From Cupriavidus necator (GTDB lineage Bacteria > Pseudomonadota > Gammaproteobacteria > Burkholderiales > Burkholderiaceae), in contig CP074381.1 in the NCBI GenBank assembly GCA_022041995.1, positions 2,232,001-2,296,000 of the forward strand: DNA of 64,000 nt, written 5' to 3'. Each line of letters starts with the position of its first letter. The stretch's first letter is position 1. The position numbers were made by a program, and so were the translations under genes. The notes under the pieces are model-generated. The model saw only the letters and a program-made list of their open reading frames with translations. It did not search any database and was not told the DNA's origin. Below are positions 7,476-16,021 of this stretch, piece after piece.

Positions 7476-9785
7476 ATGGCCGACGCCCGACGCCGCACCT
7501 GCCCGTCCTGGTCTGCGCCGGGCATGGTCGCCGTTGCGCTGACAGCGGCCACGCCCGTCGCAGCGCAGCAGGCGAGCCCGGATCCGGGCAGCCAGTCCGA
7601 CCAAGTCCACAACCTCCAAGAGGTCACCGTCGTGGCTCCGACACCCTTGCCCGGCTTCACCATCGAGCGCCAGGCTTTCCCTGCCAATGTCCAGACTGCC
7701 ACCGATGGCGACCTGGAACGGGCGAAGTCCACCAACCTCCCGTCCTTCCTGGCGGAGCACATGAACGGGATCGTGGTCAATGACGCGCAGGGCAATCCGT
7801 TCGCGCAGGACATCCTTTACCGCGGCTACCGGCTCTCACCCACGCTCGGTTCCACACAGGGGCTGTCGCTGTACCTTGACGGCGTGCGCCAGAACGCGGC
7901 GCTGGGCGATGTCATCAACTGGCCCGGCATCCCTGAGGCCGCCCTCAGCACGGTGACGCTGGTGCCCGGCAGCAACCCGCTCTATGGGCTCAACACGCTG
8001 GGCGGCGCAGTAGCGCTGGTCACCAAGTCCGGCGAAACGCATCCGGGCGTGGAGGCCGACCTCAACACCGGCAGCTACGGCCGCGCGCGGCTCGATGTCA
8101 GCGCGGGCAAGTCGCTCGGCGACGGCTGGCACGCCTACTTTGCCGGCACCGGCTGGCGCGAGGACGGCTGGCGCGACCGCTCCGCCAGCGATCTCGGCAA
8201 CCTGTTCTTCAAGCTGGGCCGCTCGACCAGCGCCACCCAATGGAGCGTGAGCCTGCTCGGCAGCAACAGCCGGCTGTCGGGCAACGGCCTGACGCCGGAC
8301 AGCATCTACGGCCAAGACCGCCGCGCGATTTACACCGCCCCCGATGTCACGCGCGTGAAATCGCTGCAGCTGACGCTCAACGGTGCGCATCAGTTCAATG
8401 CGCAGGACCAGCTGCAGCTCACCGCCTACGTGCGCCGCACGCGCTTGCACGCCAACAGCGGCGATATCAACGATGACTACCTCGACACCCTGCTCGGCTG
8501 CCAGGGCGCCGAAGGCTGCCAGGGTGACGAAGTGCCCCCCAGTGCCATACTCAATACTTCCACGGTAAGCGAGACCAGCTACGGGCTTTCGGCGCAGTGG
8601 TCGCACGATGGCGAGACCCACCACTTCGCACTCGGTGCCGCGCTGGACCTGAACCGGTCGCGCTACACGCAGGCCACGCAGCTGGCCAGCTTCGACGCTG
8701 CGCGCACGGCGCAGGGTGATCCCAATGCGCCGGTGGTCACCAATGCCTTGCTGGACGGCCACGACAGCACTGTGGGGCTGTACGCCACCGACACCATCCG
8801 CCTGCTGCCGCACAGCTTCCTGACGCTGGCCGCCCGCTGGAACGACGGCCGCCGGCATACAGTGCTGGGCGCGCCCACGCCGTCGGACGAGCGCTTCACC
8901 TTCTCGCGCCTCAATCCCTCGGTGGGGGTATCGCACCTGCTGTCCGACAGCGTGACGGTCTTCGGCTCCGTCTCGCAGGGCACGCGCATGCCCACGGCGA
9001 TCGAGCTGGGCTGCGCGGACCCGGCCAACGCCTGCCAGCTGCCGACCGGCCTGCAGGCCGACCCCTTCCTGCGCCAGGTGGTCACGCGCACCGTCGAGCT
9101 GGGCGGACGCTGGCAGCCGGCTGACACCACTGAAATGACCCTGGCGCTATACCGCAGCCACAATACCGACGACATCATCTTCCAGCGCTCGCCGTTCAGT
9201 CCGCTGGGGTATTTCTCGAACTTCCCGAAGACACGCAACCAGGGCCTCGAGTTCGGCTTGCGCCAGCGGCTGGGCCGGCTCACGCTGCGCGCCGGCTACA
9301 GCTATACGCAAGTGACCTACCGGGCGGACGGCCAGTTGCAGACCCCCTTCGCCGCGCCGGTGATGGTGCATCCGGGCACACGCATGGCAGGGATCCCGCT
9401 GCACAGTTTCAGGCTCGGGGCAGACTGGCGCGCGACCGCCTCCGTCAGCGTCGGCGGCGACGCGATCGTGTCGTCCTCGCGTCCGGTCGCGGGCAACGAG
9501 GATGGCGCGCTCAGCGCGCAAGACCCGGGCCTCGCCCGCACCGCTGGCTTCCTGCTGCTGAACCTGCGCGCCAGCTGGCAGTTCTCGCCGCGCTGGCAAC
9601 TCTATGGGCGCATCGACAACCTGTTCGACCGCCGCTACCAGACCTACGGACAGGTGGGCTACAACCTGTTCCCGGGCGGCACGCTGCTGCTGCCGGGCGC
9701 GGCCGTACCCGTCGGGCGTTTTGTGGCCCCGGGCGCGGCCCGGCTGTTCCTGGTCGGCGTGCGCTATGAATGGGACGGGCGCTGA
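7476..9785 (+). CDS. TonB-dependent outer-membrane receptor
   Basis: 769 residues: signal peptide to about residue 31 (ending VAAQQ), a TonB-box-like EVTVVAP, the plug domain (PSFLAEHMNGIVV, then ILYRGYR, LYLDGVRQN, NPLYGLNTLGGAV) and a 22-strand barrel ending in LFLVGVRYEW. It should import a scarce large ligand across the outer membrane using TonB-ExbBD energy. The next gene, 38 bases downstream, encodes a YVTN beta-propeller, the same partner pair as E. coli YncD (now PqqU, a PQQ importer) and YncE, and a PQQ-dependent dehydrogenase lies 2 kb further on. That PQQ is the ligand is inference; iron or copper chelates are alternatives. Confidence 0.93.
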   Translation: MADARRRTCPSWSAPGMVAVALTAATPVAAQQASPDPGSQSDQVHNLQEVTVVAPTPLPGFTIERQAFPANVQTATDGDLERAKSTNLPSFLAEHMNGIVVNDAQGNPFAQDILYRGYRLSPTLGSTQGLSLYLDGVRQNAALGDVINWPGIPEAALSTVTLVPGSNPLYGLNTLGGAVALVTKSGETHPGVEADLNTGSYGRARLDVSAGKSLGDGWHAYFAGTGWREDGWRDRSASDLGNLFFKLGRSTSATQWSVSLLGSNSRLSGNGLTPDSIYGQDRRAIYTAPDVTRVKSLQLTLNGAHQFNAQDQLQLTAYVRRTRLHANSGDINDDYLDTLLGCQGAEGCQGDEVPPSAILNTSTVSETSYGLSAQWSHDGETHHFALGAALDLNRSRYTQATQLASFDAARTAQGDPNAPVVTNALLDGHDSTVGLYATDTIRLLPHSFLTLAARWNDGRRHTVLGAPTPSDERFTFSRLNPSVGVSHLLSDSVTVFGSVSQGTRMPTAIELGCADPANACQLPTGLQADPFLRQVVTRTVELGGRWQPADTTEMTLALYRSHNTDDIIFQRSPFSPLGYFSNFPKTRNQGLEFGLRQRLGRLTLRAGYSYTQVTYRADGQLQTPFAAPVMVHPGTRMAGIPLHSFRLGADWRATASVSVGGDAIVSSSRPVAGNEDGALSAQDPGLARTAGFLLLNLRASWQFSPRWQLYGRIDNLFDRRYQTYGQVGYNLFPGGTLLLPGAAVPVGRFVAPGAARLFLVGVRYEWDGR

Positions 9786-9823
9786 GCGGGCAACAATATT
9801 CTGCCTGACAACGAGGAGACACC

Positions 9824-10885
9824 ATGCCTTCACATCCGTGCCGTACCTGGCACCTGCTCGCCTCTGCCGTGCTCGCGCTGGCCTGTCCCGCTGCGGCCAA
9901 CGCGGCGCAGGCCTACGTGTCCACCGAAGGCGGTGGTATCGCCGTCATCGACCTGGACCGGCTCGAAGCCGTGGCCAGCCTCCCGACCGGGGGCAAGGGG
10001 CCGCGCGGACTGAGCGTGACCGCCGATGGCAAATACCTGCTGACGGCCAACAAGGACACGGGCGACCTGGCGGTGATCGACATTGCCACGGGCCAGCTGG
10101 TCCGGCGTGTGCCGATCGGACAGAACCCGGAGTTCATACGCGTGGCGGGGGACCAGGCCTTCGTCACTTACGAACCGGGCGAGCGCTCCGGCTCGCCCGG
10201 CGCCGCGCCGCCACCCTCCGCCAAGGGCAATGGCCATGATCACAAGCCCCTGCCGGCGGAAATTGCCGTGATCGACCTGAAGGACTGGCGCGTGAGCCGG
10301 ACCATCCGCAGCGGGCTGGAAACCGAAGGCATCGAGTTCTCGCGCGATGGCAAGCTGATGCTGGTCACCAACGAAGGCGACGACACCGTCACGGTCTATG
10401 AGAAAGCCAGCGGCAGGCAAGTGAAGCTGCTGCCGATGCCGGCTGGCTCGCGCCCGCGCGGGATCAAGGGAAGTCCGGACGGTAGCCGTTATGTGGTGAC
10501 GCTGGAATCGGCCAATGCCTTCGTCGTGCTAGACGCCGCGGACTTCCGCGTGCAGCGCACCGTGCCGACGCGTACCGGTCCCTACGGGGTGGCGTTCGAT
10601 CGCGCCGGCACGCGGCTGTTCGTCGCCGCATCGCGCGCCGATACATTGCAGGTATTCGATGCGCAGACCTTCGCCTCGCTGGCCGAGATCGCGGTAGGCA
10701 AGCGCTGCTGGCATTTCAGCTTCACGCCGGACGATGCGCGACTGCTGGTGGCCTGCGGGCGCTCCAATGCGGTCTATGTCTTCGACGCGCGCACCTACCA
10801 GCCGGTGCGGCAGTTCGACGGGCTGCCGCTAAGCTGGGGCATCGTGACCTATCCGAGGAGCGTGGGTTCGATCGATTCGCCGTGA
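9824..10885 (+). CDS. Periplasmic YVTN beta-propeller protein (YncE-like)
   Basis: 353 residues, the same length I recall for E. coli YncE. Signal peptide ends at NAAQA near residue 28. Repeated blades read roughly 'IAVIDLDxLxxVASLPTG..GLSVTADGKYLLTANKDTGDLAVID', 'EIAVIDLKDWRVSRTI', 'GIEFSRDGKLMLVTNEGDDTV', the YVTN pattern. A His/Pro-rich insert (PPPSAKGNGHDHK) at about 125-143 interrupts the blades and could bind metal. It is co-oriented with and 38 bases from the TonB receptor, so the two are probably an operon. Beta-propellers of this type occur beside PQQ enzymes and TonB receptors; exact role unknown. Confidence 0.85.
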   Translation: MPSHPCRTWHLLASAVLALACPAAANAAQAYVSTEGGGIAVIDLDRLEAVASLPTGGKGPRGLSVTADGKYLLTANKDTGDLAVIDIATGQLVRRVPIGQNPEFIRVAGDQAFVTYEPGERSGSPGAAPPPSAKGNGHDHKPLPAEIAVIDLKDWRVSRTIRSGLETEGIEFSRDGKLMLVTNEGDDTVTVYEKASGRQVKLLPMPAGSRPRGIKGSPDGSRYVVTLESANAFVVLDAADFRVQRTVPTRTGPYGVAFDRAGTRLFVAASRADTLQVFDAQTFASLAEIAVGKRCWHFSFTPDDARLLVACGRSNAVYVFDARTYQPVRQFDGLPLSWGIVTYPRSVGSIDSP

Positions 10886-10896
10886 CCGCAGCGGCA

Positions 10897-11577
10897 CTAC
10901 TTCACCGGCCCCGCCGCGGTCTGGCTGCCCGACAGGTTGGTCAACGCGTTCTTCGCGCCGGCATGCTCGGCAATCTCGCGCGCAGTCAGCCCGCGGTCAT
11001 CTCGCAACGCGGCATCCGCGCCACGCGAGAGCAGCAGTTGCACGACCTCGCTCCGATCGTAGCCGGCCGCCCACATCAGCGCGGTCAGGCCATGTGCATA
11101 GCGCGCGTTGATATCGACGCCGGCATCGAGCAACTGCTTCACCACCACCGTGTGTCCCTCCCCCGCTGCGTAGATCATGGCGGTCTTGCTGACGCGGTCG
11201 GTGGCGTTCAGCTCGGCATGACGCGCCAGCAGCAGCGCGGTGATCTCCTGGTAGCCACCAAACGCAGCCGCCATCAGCGGCGTCACGCCTTGCACGTTCG
11301 CCTGGCTGACATTGGCCCCGTGTTCGACCAGCGCGCGCGCCATGCCGGTCAGGCCGCGCTTGGCGGCAGTCAGCAGCGGCGTGTCGCCGATACGGTTGCG
11401 CGAGTTCACCGCAGCGCCCTGTTCCAGCGCACCGCGCACGCCGGCCTCGTCCCCGGCGCGCGCCGAAGCAAGCAACCGCGCGTTCACGCTGATGTCGCCT
11501 TCCGCAAGTGCCTTGCCTGCGAGCAGGCCTAGCGCGCACAGGCACGCCACTGAAACCTTTCGCGGACCACGCTTCAT
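10897..11577 (-). CDS. Exported ankyrin-repeat protein
   Basis: 226 residues from an ATG preceded by GAGGAG. A signal peptide (VACLCALGLLAGKALAEG) is followed by five to six ankyrin repeats: for example 'RIGDTPLLTAAKRGLTGMARALVEHGANV' and three more of the same 33-residue pattern with TPLMAAA, TAMIYAA and TALMWAA. Periplasmic ankyrin proteins are protein-protein scaffolds, and AnkB-type proteins protect or assemble periplasmic enzymes such as catalase. It is transcribed divergently from the PQQ dehydrogenase across a 350-base region and converges with the beta-propeller gene, suggesting a helper for the dehydrogenase; that is inference. Confidence 0.9.
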   Translation of the reverse strand: MKRGPRKVSVACLCALGLLAGKALAEGDISVNARLLASARAGDEAGVRGALEQGAAVNSRNRIGDTPLLTAAKRGLTGMARALVEHGANVSQANVQGVTPLMAAAFGGYQEITALLLARHAELNATDRVSKTAMIYAAGEGHTVVVKQLLDAGVDINARYAHGLTALMWAAGYDRSEVVQLLLSRGADAALRDDRGLTAREIAEHAGAKNALTNLSGSQTAAGPVK

Positions 11578-11928
11578 TTCCGGCTCCTCGGATGACAACC
11601 GGTGCGACGCGTTGCGCAAGACCGGTACCGCAGTTCAAGGCCATTCCCGGGCTCATTCGCTCACCCGCCCGCTAAGTCTGGTGCGTGCGAAGCACAAATT
11701 CAAGTCGCCTTCGGGTGCTGCAATGCACCGAATCAGCGGGTCCCTTGCGGCGTATCAGCCGCGTCTTGTGTGCCGATTGTTTTGCGGGGGTTCTTGCCTA
11801 TACTGCACTTTACCTCGGGCCACTTCGACGCATGGCAAGTCCTGCTTTGCGTCGCACGGTACGCAGCGACTTATGCGTTTCCCACACCCAAGCGGCCAGG
11901 TCGACAAGAATCGAATAAGGAGCACCCC
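11578..11928. other. Divergent promoter region between ankyrin and PQQ-dehydrogenase genes
   Basis: About 350 bases without a supported gene. It contains a sigma-70-like promoter reading toward the dehydrogenase and should also hold the ankyrin-gene promoter. Confidence 0.5.
11777..11804 (+). promoter_or_regulatory. Sigma-70-like promoter for the PQQ dehydrogenase
   Basis: TTGTTT (11777-11782) and TATACT (11799-11804) with a 16-base spacer, about 125 bases upstream of the dehydrogenase ATG. The -10 box is good and the -35 box is moderate. Confidence 0.4.
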
Positions 11929-13659
11929 ATGCTCTCATTCCCTCGCCTCTCCGGGCATTTCCTCCCCTTGCTGTTGGTTGCCTTCCATGCGTCCGCCGCG
12001 CTTGCCGCCGAGGAAATCCAGGGCAGCGCGACCACGCCAGGCGCGCCAATGTCCAGTGCGCTGCGCCCGGTCACCCAGGCTCAACTCGATGCCGCGGGCA
12101 CCAACAGCAACGACTGGCTGCACTCGAACGGCTCGTACGTGCAGACGCGCTACTACCCGGCGGCGCAGATCAACACCAAGAACGTCGCCAGGCTGCGGCC
12201 CGCCTTCATCTTCCAGACGGCCGTGATGGAGTCAATGGAGACTGCGCCGATCGTCGTCAACGGAGTCATGTTCCTCACGACTTCCTACAACCACGTCTAT
12301 GCCATCGATGCGGTGACGGGCAAGGAGTTCTGGCACTACAAGCACAAGATGGGACCGATTACCACGTTCTGCTGCGGGCCTAACAACCGTGGCGTGGCAA
12401 TCAGCGGCGATCGTCTCTACATGGGCACGCTTGACGCCAAGCTGGTCGCGCTCGATGCCAAGACCGGCAAGCTGCTGTGGGAAACACAGATCGCGGATCC
12501 GGAGCTTGGATACTCCGAAACCATGGCGCCGGTGGTCATCGAAGACAAGATCCTGATCGGCACCAATGGCGGCGAGTACGGCATCCGCGGCTTCGTCAAG
12601 GCGTTCAGCGCCACCGATGGCAAGCTGCTGTGGACCTTCTACACCATCCCCGAGAAGGGCCACGAGGGTGTCTGGGCCACCAAGGACGCTACCGGGCGCG
12701 ACATGAAGCGCGACATCGCCGCAGAGAAGAAGATGCTGGCCGACAAGGGCGGCGACTTCTACAAGACACTTGGTGGCGGCGTATGGATGGCCCCGGCAGT
12801 GGACCGCGCCAACAAGCTGGCGATCTTCGTGGTGGGCAATCCGTCGCCGGACCTGTATGGCGCGATCCGTCCCGGAGACAACCTGTACACCGATTCGCTG
12901 GTCGCGGTCGACCTGAACACCGGCGCCTACAAATGGCACTCGCAATATATCGCCCATGACGTGTGGGACCTGGATGCAGCCAGCCCGCCGATCCTGGTCG
13001 ATGTGCGCGATGAAAAAGGCCAGATGATTCCGGGCGTCATCCACGGCGGCAAGTCCGGGCACGTCTATGTGCACGACCGCCGCGACGGCCGCCTGATCCG
13101 CTATTCCCAGGCAATGATCCCGCAGGAGAACATGTGGACCTTGCCCACCGCGCAAGGCGCGCGCATGCTACCGGGCGCAAACGGCGGCGTGGAATGGTCG
13201 CCGATGGCGTTCAACCCCAAAACGCGGCTTGCCTATGCCGCCAACCTGCATCAGCCGATGACCTACCAGGTGGAAGACGTGCCTTATCCGGGCGGCAAGC
13301 TGTGGCTGGGTGGAGCATTCAAGGTCATCCCGAGCGAACAGCAGTGGGGCAAGCTCTCGGCGGTCAATATCGATAGTGGCAAGGTGGCGTGGGACTACAA
13401 GACCGAGCAGCCGCTGATCGGCGGCGTGCTGGCTACCGCCGGCGGACTCGTCTTCACTGGCGAGGGCAACGGCCTGTTCAAGGCGTTTGATGCGGCCAAC
13501 GGCAAGATGCTGTGGCAGTTCCAGTGCGGGGCCGGCGTCAATTCACCGCCGGTGTCCTATACCGTCGGCGGCAAGCAGTACATTGCCGTGGCAGCCGGCG
13601 GCAACACCCAGCTGGACTTTAAGCGCGGCAACAGCATCTTGGTGTTCGCGGTGCAATAG
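11929..13659 (+). CDS. PQQ-dependent (quinoprotein) alcohol dehydrogenase
   Basis: 576 residues; start chosen at 11929 because AAGGAG lies seven bases upstream and a clean signal peptide follows (ending ASAALAAEE). Eight-bladed propeller 'W-motifs' recur ([73 protein letters not shown]). The vicinal cysteine pair Cys148-Cys149 (FCCGP) and catalytic Asp347 in HDVWDLD are present. It oxidises an alcohol, sugar alcohol or aldehyde in the periplasm and passes electrons to a cytochrome c. No heme domain is fused, and the next gene supplies a diheme cytochrome. Residue +2 from the catalytic Asp is Asp349, seen in lanthanide-type enzymes but also in calcium-dependent glucose dehydrogenases. No pqq biosynthesis genes are in the window. 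Confidence 0.93.
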   Translation: MLSFPRLSGHFLPLLLVAFHASAALAAEEIQGSATTPGAPMSSALRPVTQAQLDAAGTNSNDWLHSNGSYVQTRYYPAAQINTKNVARLRPAFIFQTAVMESMETAPIVVNGVMFLTTSYNHVYAIDAVTGKEFWHYKHKMGPITTFCCGPNNRGVAISGDRLYMGTLDAKLVALDAKTGKLLWETQIADPELGYSETMAPVVIEDKILIGTNGGEYGIRGFVKAFSATDGKLLWTFYTIPEKGHEGVWATKDATGRDMKRDIAAEKKMLADKGGDFYKTLGGGVWMAPAVDRANKLAIFVVGNPSPDLYGAIRPGDNLYTDSLVAVDLNTGAYKWHSQYIAHDVWDLDAASPPILVDVRDEKGQMIPGVIHGGKSGHVYVHDRRDGRLIRYSQAMIPQENMWTLPTAQGARMLPGANGGVEWSPMAFNPKTRLAYAANLHQPMTYQVEDVPYPGGKLWLGGAFKVIPSEQQWGKLSAVNIDSGKVAWDYKTEQPLIGGVLATAGGLVFTGEGNGLFKAFDAANGKMLWQFQCGAGVNSPPVSYTVGGKQYIAVAAGGNTQLDFKRGNSILVFAVQ

Positions 13660-13663
13660 GTCC

Positions 13664-14296
13664 GTGGCAAACGATCCGGAAATCCGGACTCCCCCGATCC
13701 GTCCGCGCCGCCATCCCGCGGCGCGGCGCGTCGTGGTGTCTGCGCTGCTGGCACTGTTCGCAGCAAGCGGCAATGCCCGTGCCGATGCGGCGGCCGGGCA
13801 GGCCAAGGCACAGATATGCGTTGCGTGTCACGGTCCCCAGGGCAATTCCGCCAATCCCGCCTATCCGCAACTGGCGGGACAGACTGCGCGCTACCTCTAC
13901 CTGCAGTTGCGTGATTTCAAGGAAGGACGGCGGAGCGACCCTGCCATGTCGCCGATGGCCACGCCGTTGTCAAAGGAGGACATGCTGGACCTGTCCGACT
14001 ACTTTGCCGCGCAGAAGCCGATGGCATCGACCTACAAGGTCGATGCAGCGCGGGTCGCGGCCGGACGCAGCAAGTCGGAGGAAGTGCCGTGCACGATGTG
14101 CCACCTCGGCGGCTTCGCCGGGCAGAACGAAATACCGCGGGTAGCCGGGCAGCAGTATGCGTATATCGTCAAGCAGCTGGAGGATTTCCGGGCCAGGCGG
14201 CGCACGAATGACGCGGGGAATATGACGAGCATATCGCGCAACCTGAGTGATGACGATATCAAGAATCTCGCCAACTACATTACCGGCCTGAATTGA
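13664..14296 (+). CDS. Diheme c-type cytochrome, partner of the PQQ dehydrogenase
   Basis: 210 residues from a GTG at 13664, four bases after the dehydrogenase stop, so co-transcribed. A signal peptide (VVVSALLALFAASGNARADA) precedes two heme-binding motifs, CVACH and CTMCH, each followed by a family-typical LAGQxxxY segment (QLAGQTARYLYLQL; RVAGQQYAYIVKQL). The two-domain arrangement is that of cytochrome c4/c553-like proteins. It is the likely periplasmic electron acceptor of the dehydrogenase, handing electrons to a terminal oxidase. Confidence 0.93.
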   Translation: MANDPEIRTPPIRPRRHPAARRVVVSALLALFAASGNARADAAAGQAKAQICVACHGPQGNSANPAYPQLAGQTARYLYLQLRDFKEGRRSDPAMSPMATPLSKEDMLDLSDYFAAQKPMASTYKVDAARVAAGRSKSEEVPCTMCHLGGFAGQNEIPRVAGQQYAYIVKQLEDFRARRRTNDAGNMTSISRNLSDDDIKNLANYITGLN

Positions 14297-14366
14297 CCTG
14301 GCCTCGGACGAAATCTAGGAATTGTGCCGCTTAAAAGATGAATGTGGAGCGCGTGTTTCTATTCGC

Positions 14367-14507
14367 ATCGTGACCGTCCGCCAGCGGCCGGGCACGTCGA
14401 ATGGCGTCGTCTTCATGACGCATGAGGATGAGACCGGTGTTATCAACGTGATTATCCGGCCCACCGTGCTGGAGCGATTCCGCAAGGAAATCCTGAGCGC
14501 GTCGTTG
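14367..14507 (+). pseudogene. Remnant of an error-prone DNA polymerase gene (dnaE2/imuC-like), OB-fold part
   Basis: About 47 residues reading IVTVRQRPGTSNGVVF then a MTHEDETGVINVII-like stretch and a LERFRKE-like helix. This is the signature of the C-terminal OB-fold of DnaE2 (ImuC), where VRQRPG-(S/T)-A-K-G-V and EDETG are conserved. No other part of the ~1000-residue polymerase is nearby, so this is a leftover of a deletion or recombination. It borders the DnaQ-like exonuclease gene on its right. Confidence 0.7.
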
Positions 14508-14590
14508 GTTACGCCATCAATTCTTGATACGTTGCCATCCTTGGCTCCTATTTTTTAGCTACGCCTGATTTATACGCGTTTCAAAGCGCC

Positions 14591-15199
14591 CTACTCGCCT
14601 AGCGAAGCAAGGAACGTCGGAACCTTAGCGCGGCTGGTGGCCTGAAGACGGGCGATGAGCGCGTAATCGACTTGGCTCACTCCGTACGTCTGAGCGATAT
14701 CGTGTTGCAGTCGATGCCACAGATGAGCGGTCATTTCAGCGTCGGCCATCGCTCTGTGTGCTCGCCCGGCCTTAGGCAATTGCAGCATATCGACGAGTGT
14801 CGATAACCTGTGATTTTGAGCGTGTGGGTAGATACGTCTGGAAGTGAGCATCGTACACGCGAAGTGCTGATTGGCTGCGATGTCCAGAAGCCCAAGCTCG
14901 GCTTGCCAAAACCTTCTGTCAAAACCAGCATTGTGGGCTACCACCGGATGTCTGCCGACAAACCGGGCAGCTTCACTCATGACCTTCGATGCAGCAGGCG
15001 CATCTGCAATCATGTCATTGGTGATTCCGGTCAGGCTTACAACCTGCGAGGGGATGCGCCTTCCGGCGTTCATCAAGCTTTGATAACGGTCGACGATCTC
15101 GCCGTTACGCAGCAAGATGACAGCAATTTCCGTGGCTCGGTCACCTAGACTTGGCGACAATCCCGTCGTTTCGAAATCCAGAACCGCAACCGTCTGCAT
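14591..15199 (-). CDS. DnaQ-like 3'-5' exonuclease
   Basis: 202 residues of the DEDDh exonuclease superfamily. Exo I is DFETTG (residues 8-13), Exo II is HNAGFDRRF near residue 91, and Exo III is the RAHRAMADAE stretch with the His and Asp spaced as in DnaQ-like enzymes. It degrades single-stranded DNA or RNA 3'-5' and may be a free-standing proofreading or repair nuclease. It does not sit in a polymerase operon and lies just beside tRNA-Leu, on the same strand. Confidence 0.9.
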   Translation of the reverse strand: MQTVAVLDFETTGLSPSLGDRATEIAVILLRNGEIVDRYQSLMNAGRRIPSQVVSLTGITNDMIADAPAASKVMSEAARFVGRHPVVAHNAGFDRRFWQAELGLLDIAANQHFACTMLTSRRIYPHAQNHRLSTLVDMLQLPKAGRAHRAMADAEMTAHLWHRLQHDIAQTYGVSQVDYALIARLQATSRAKVPTFLASLGE

Positions 15200-15216
15200 C
15201 CTGCTTCTAAGTTGTT

Positions 15217-15301
15217 TGGTGCCGACGGCGAGACTCGAACTCGCACAGCTTTCGCCACTACCCCCTCAAGATAGCGTGTCTACCAATTTCACCACGTCGG
15301 C
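15217..15301 (-). tRNA. tRNA-Leu (anticodon GAG)
   Basis: Coding strand starts GCCGACG at 15301, contains GTGGTGAAATTGGTAGAC (D arm), stem CTATC with loop TTGAGGG and GGTAG (anticodon GAG), a variable arm (TGGCGAAAGC region), GTTCGAGTC in the T-loop and encoded CCA at 15217-15219. Acceptor stem GCCGACG/CGTCGGC pairs perfectly. GAG reads CTC/CTT leucine codons. In related Burkholderiales this isoacceptor is usually found between secG and nuoA; here it sits beside an exonuclease gene, so this may be an extra copy. Confidence 0.95.
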
Positions 15302-15709
15302 TGGGGAGAAACAATATTGCCTGACGTCGGGTTTTCAGGCTTCAACACTCTCGCTGAGGCATTTGCCTTCGCTTAAGCCCCATCGCGGGGAAATCGTTTC
15401 AAGGCTCGCATTCTATCCTAAAATTCTTGCTTTGGTCACGCCGACGACCCCGAGCGTCTACTTGCTCATCGATGATGAGCCAAGAGCTCGGCCATTGAGC
15501 CGGAGAAGCGCTGCCGTACCGGTTGAAGCGCTTTTCGCTCGCTAGCCGAACGCACGAGTTAATAGCTGCCACGCACTTGCGAAAGGCGGGATAACCCGCA
15601 GCTCCTTGCTGGGCGGAACTTTCAGTCAGTACGAATACCCGTTGGCGCTGATCTCGAAAAGCGACCCCCTGCGCTGTACAGGAGTCGAAATCCATTCAGA
15701 GACCGAAAC
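15302..15709. other. Gap upstream of tRNA-Leu without a recognised gene
   Basis: A minus-strand open frame of about 98 codons (15399-15695) exists but has no recognisable motif or clear ribosome-binding site, and I do not call it. The tRNA promoter should lie here; a TAGAAT-like box is visible on the minus strand near 15420. Confidence 0.35.
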
Positions 15710-16021
15710 TTAAGCTTCTTCTGCGATCAAAAACCGGTTCGGGTTCTTACCCAGCCAGGAGGGTGCGCGGCCGCGACCGGACCAGGTTTTTCCAGTCTTG
15801 GGGTCACGATACTTCGGAGGCAGCTCTGACTTCGGCTTGCTTGCACCGCTGCCCGCCGGGCGTCCGCGCCGGCGCTTGGTAAGGTCCTCTACTGTCAGGT
15901 CATACTCTGCCATCAAAGTCTGGATTTTCTCGATGACACCTGCTACTTCATTGGCACGTACTTCTTCCAGGTGGGCTTCGAGCGCCCGCTTCTGTGCCAT
16001 CAATTCCTTGTATGTAGCCAT
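15710..16021 (-). CDS. H-NS/BpH3-family nucleoid-associated protein
   Basis: 103 residues: an N-terminal coiled-coil oligomerisation half (YKELMAQKRALEAHLEEVR) and a C-terminal AT-rich DNA-binding motif (PPKYRDPKTGKTWSGRGRAPSWL), the (Y/F)RDPxTGxTWSGRGRxPxWL signature of beta-proteobacterial H-NS proteins. It binds curved AT-rich DNA and silences acquired genes. Being encoded in a region of remnants and lower-GC spacers suits a xenogeneic silencer carried with acquired DNA. A short basic stretch (RRRGRPAG) near residue 52 is an additional AT-hook-like element. Confidence 0.93.
   Translation of the reverse strand: MATYKELMAQKRALEAHLEEVRANEVAGVIEKIQTLMAEYDLTVEDLTKRRRGRPAGSGASKPKSELPPKYRDPKTGKTWSGRGRAPSWLGKNPNRFLIAEEA

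Noticed and set aside
9147..9833. Minus-strand frame of 228 codons under the TonB receptor gene
   Set aside because: Lies fully antisense to a well-supported receptor gene and shows no family motif.
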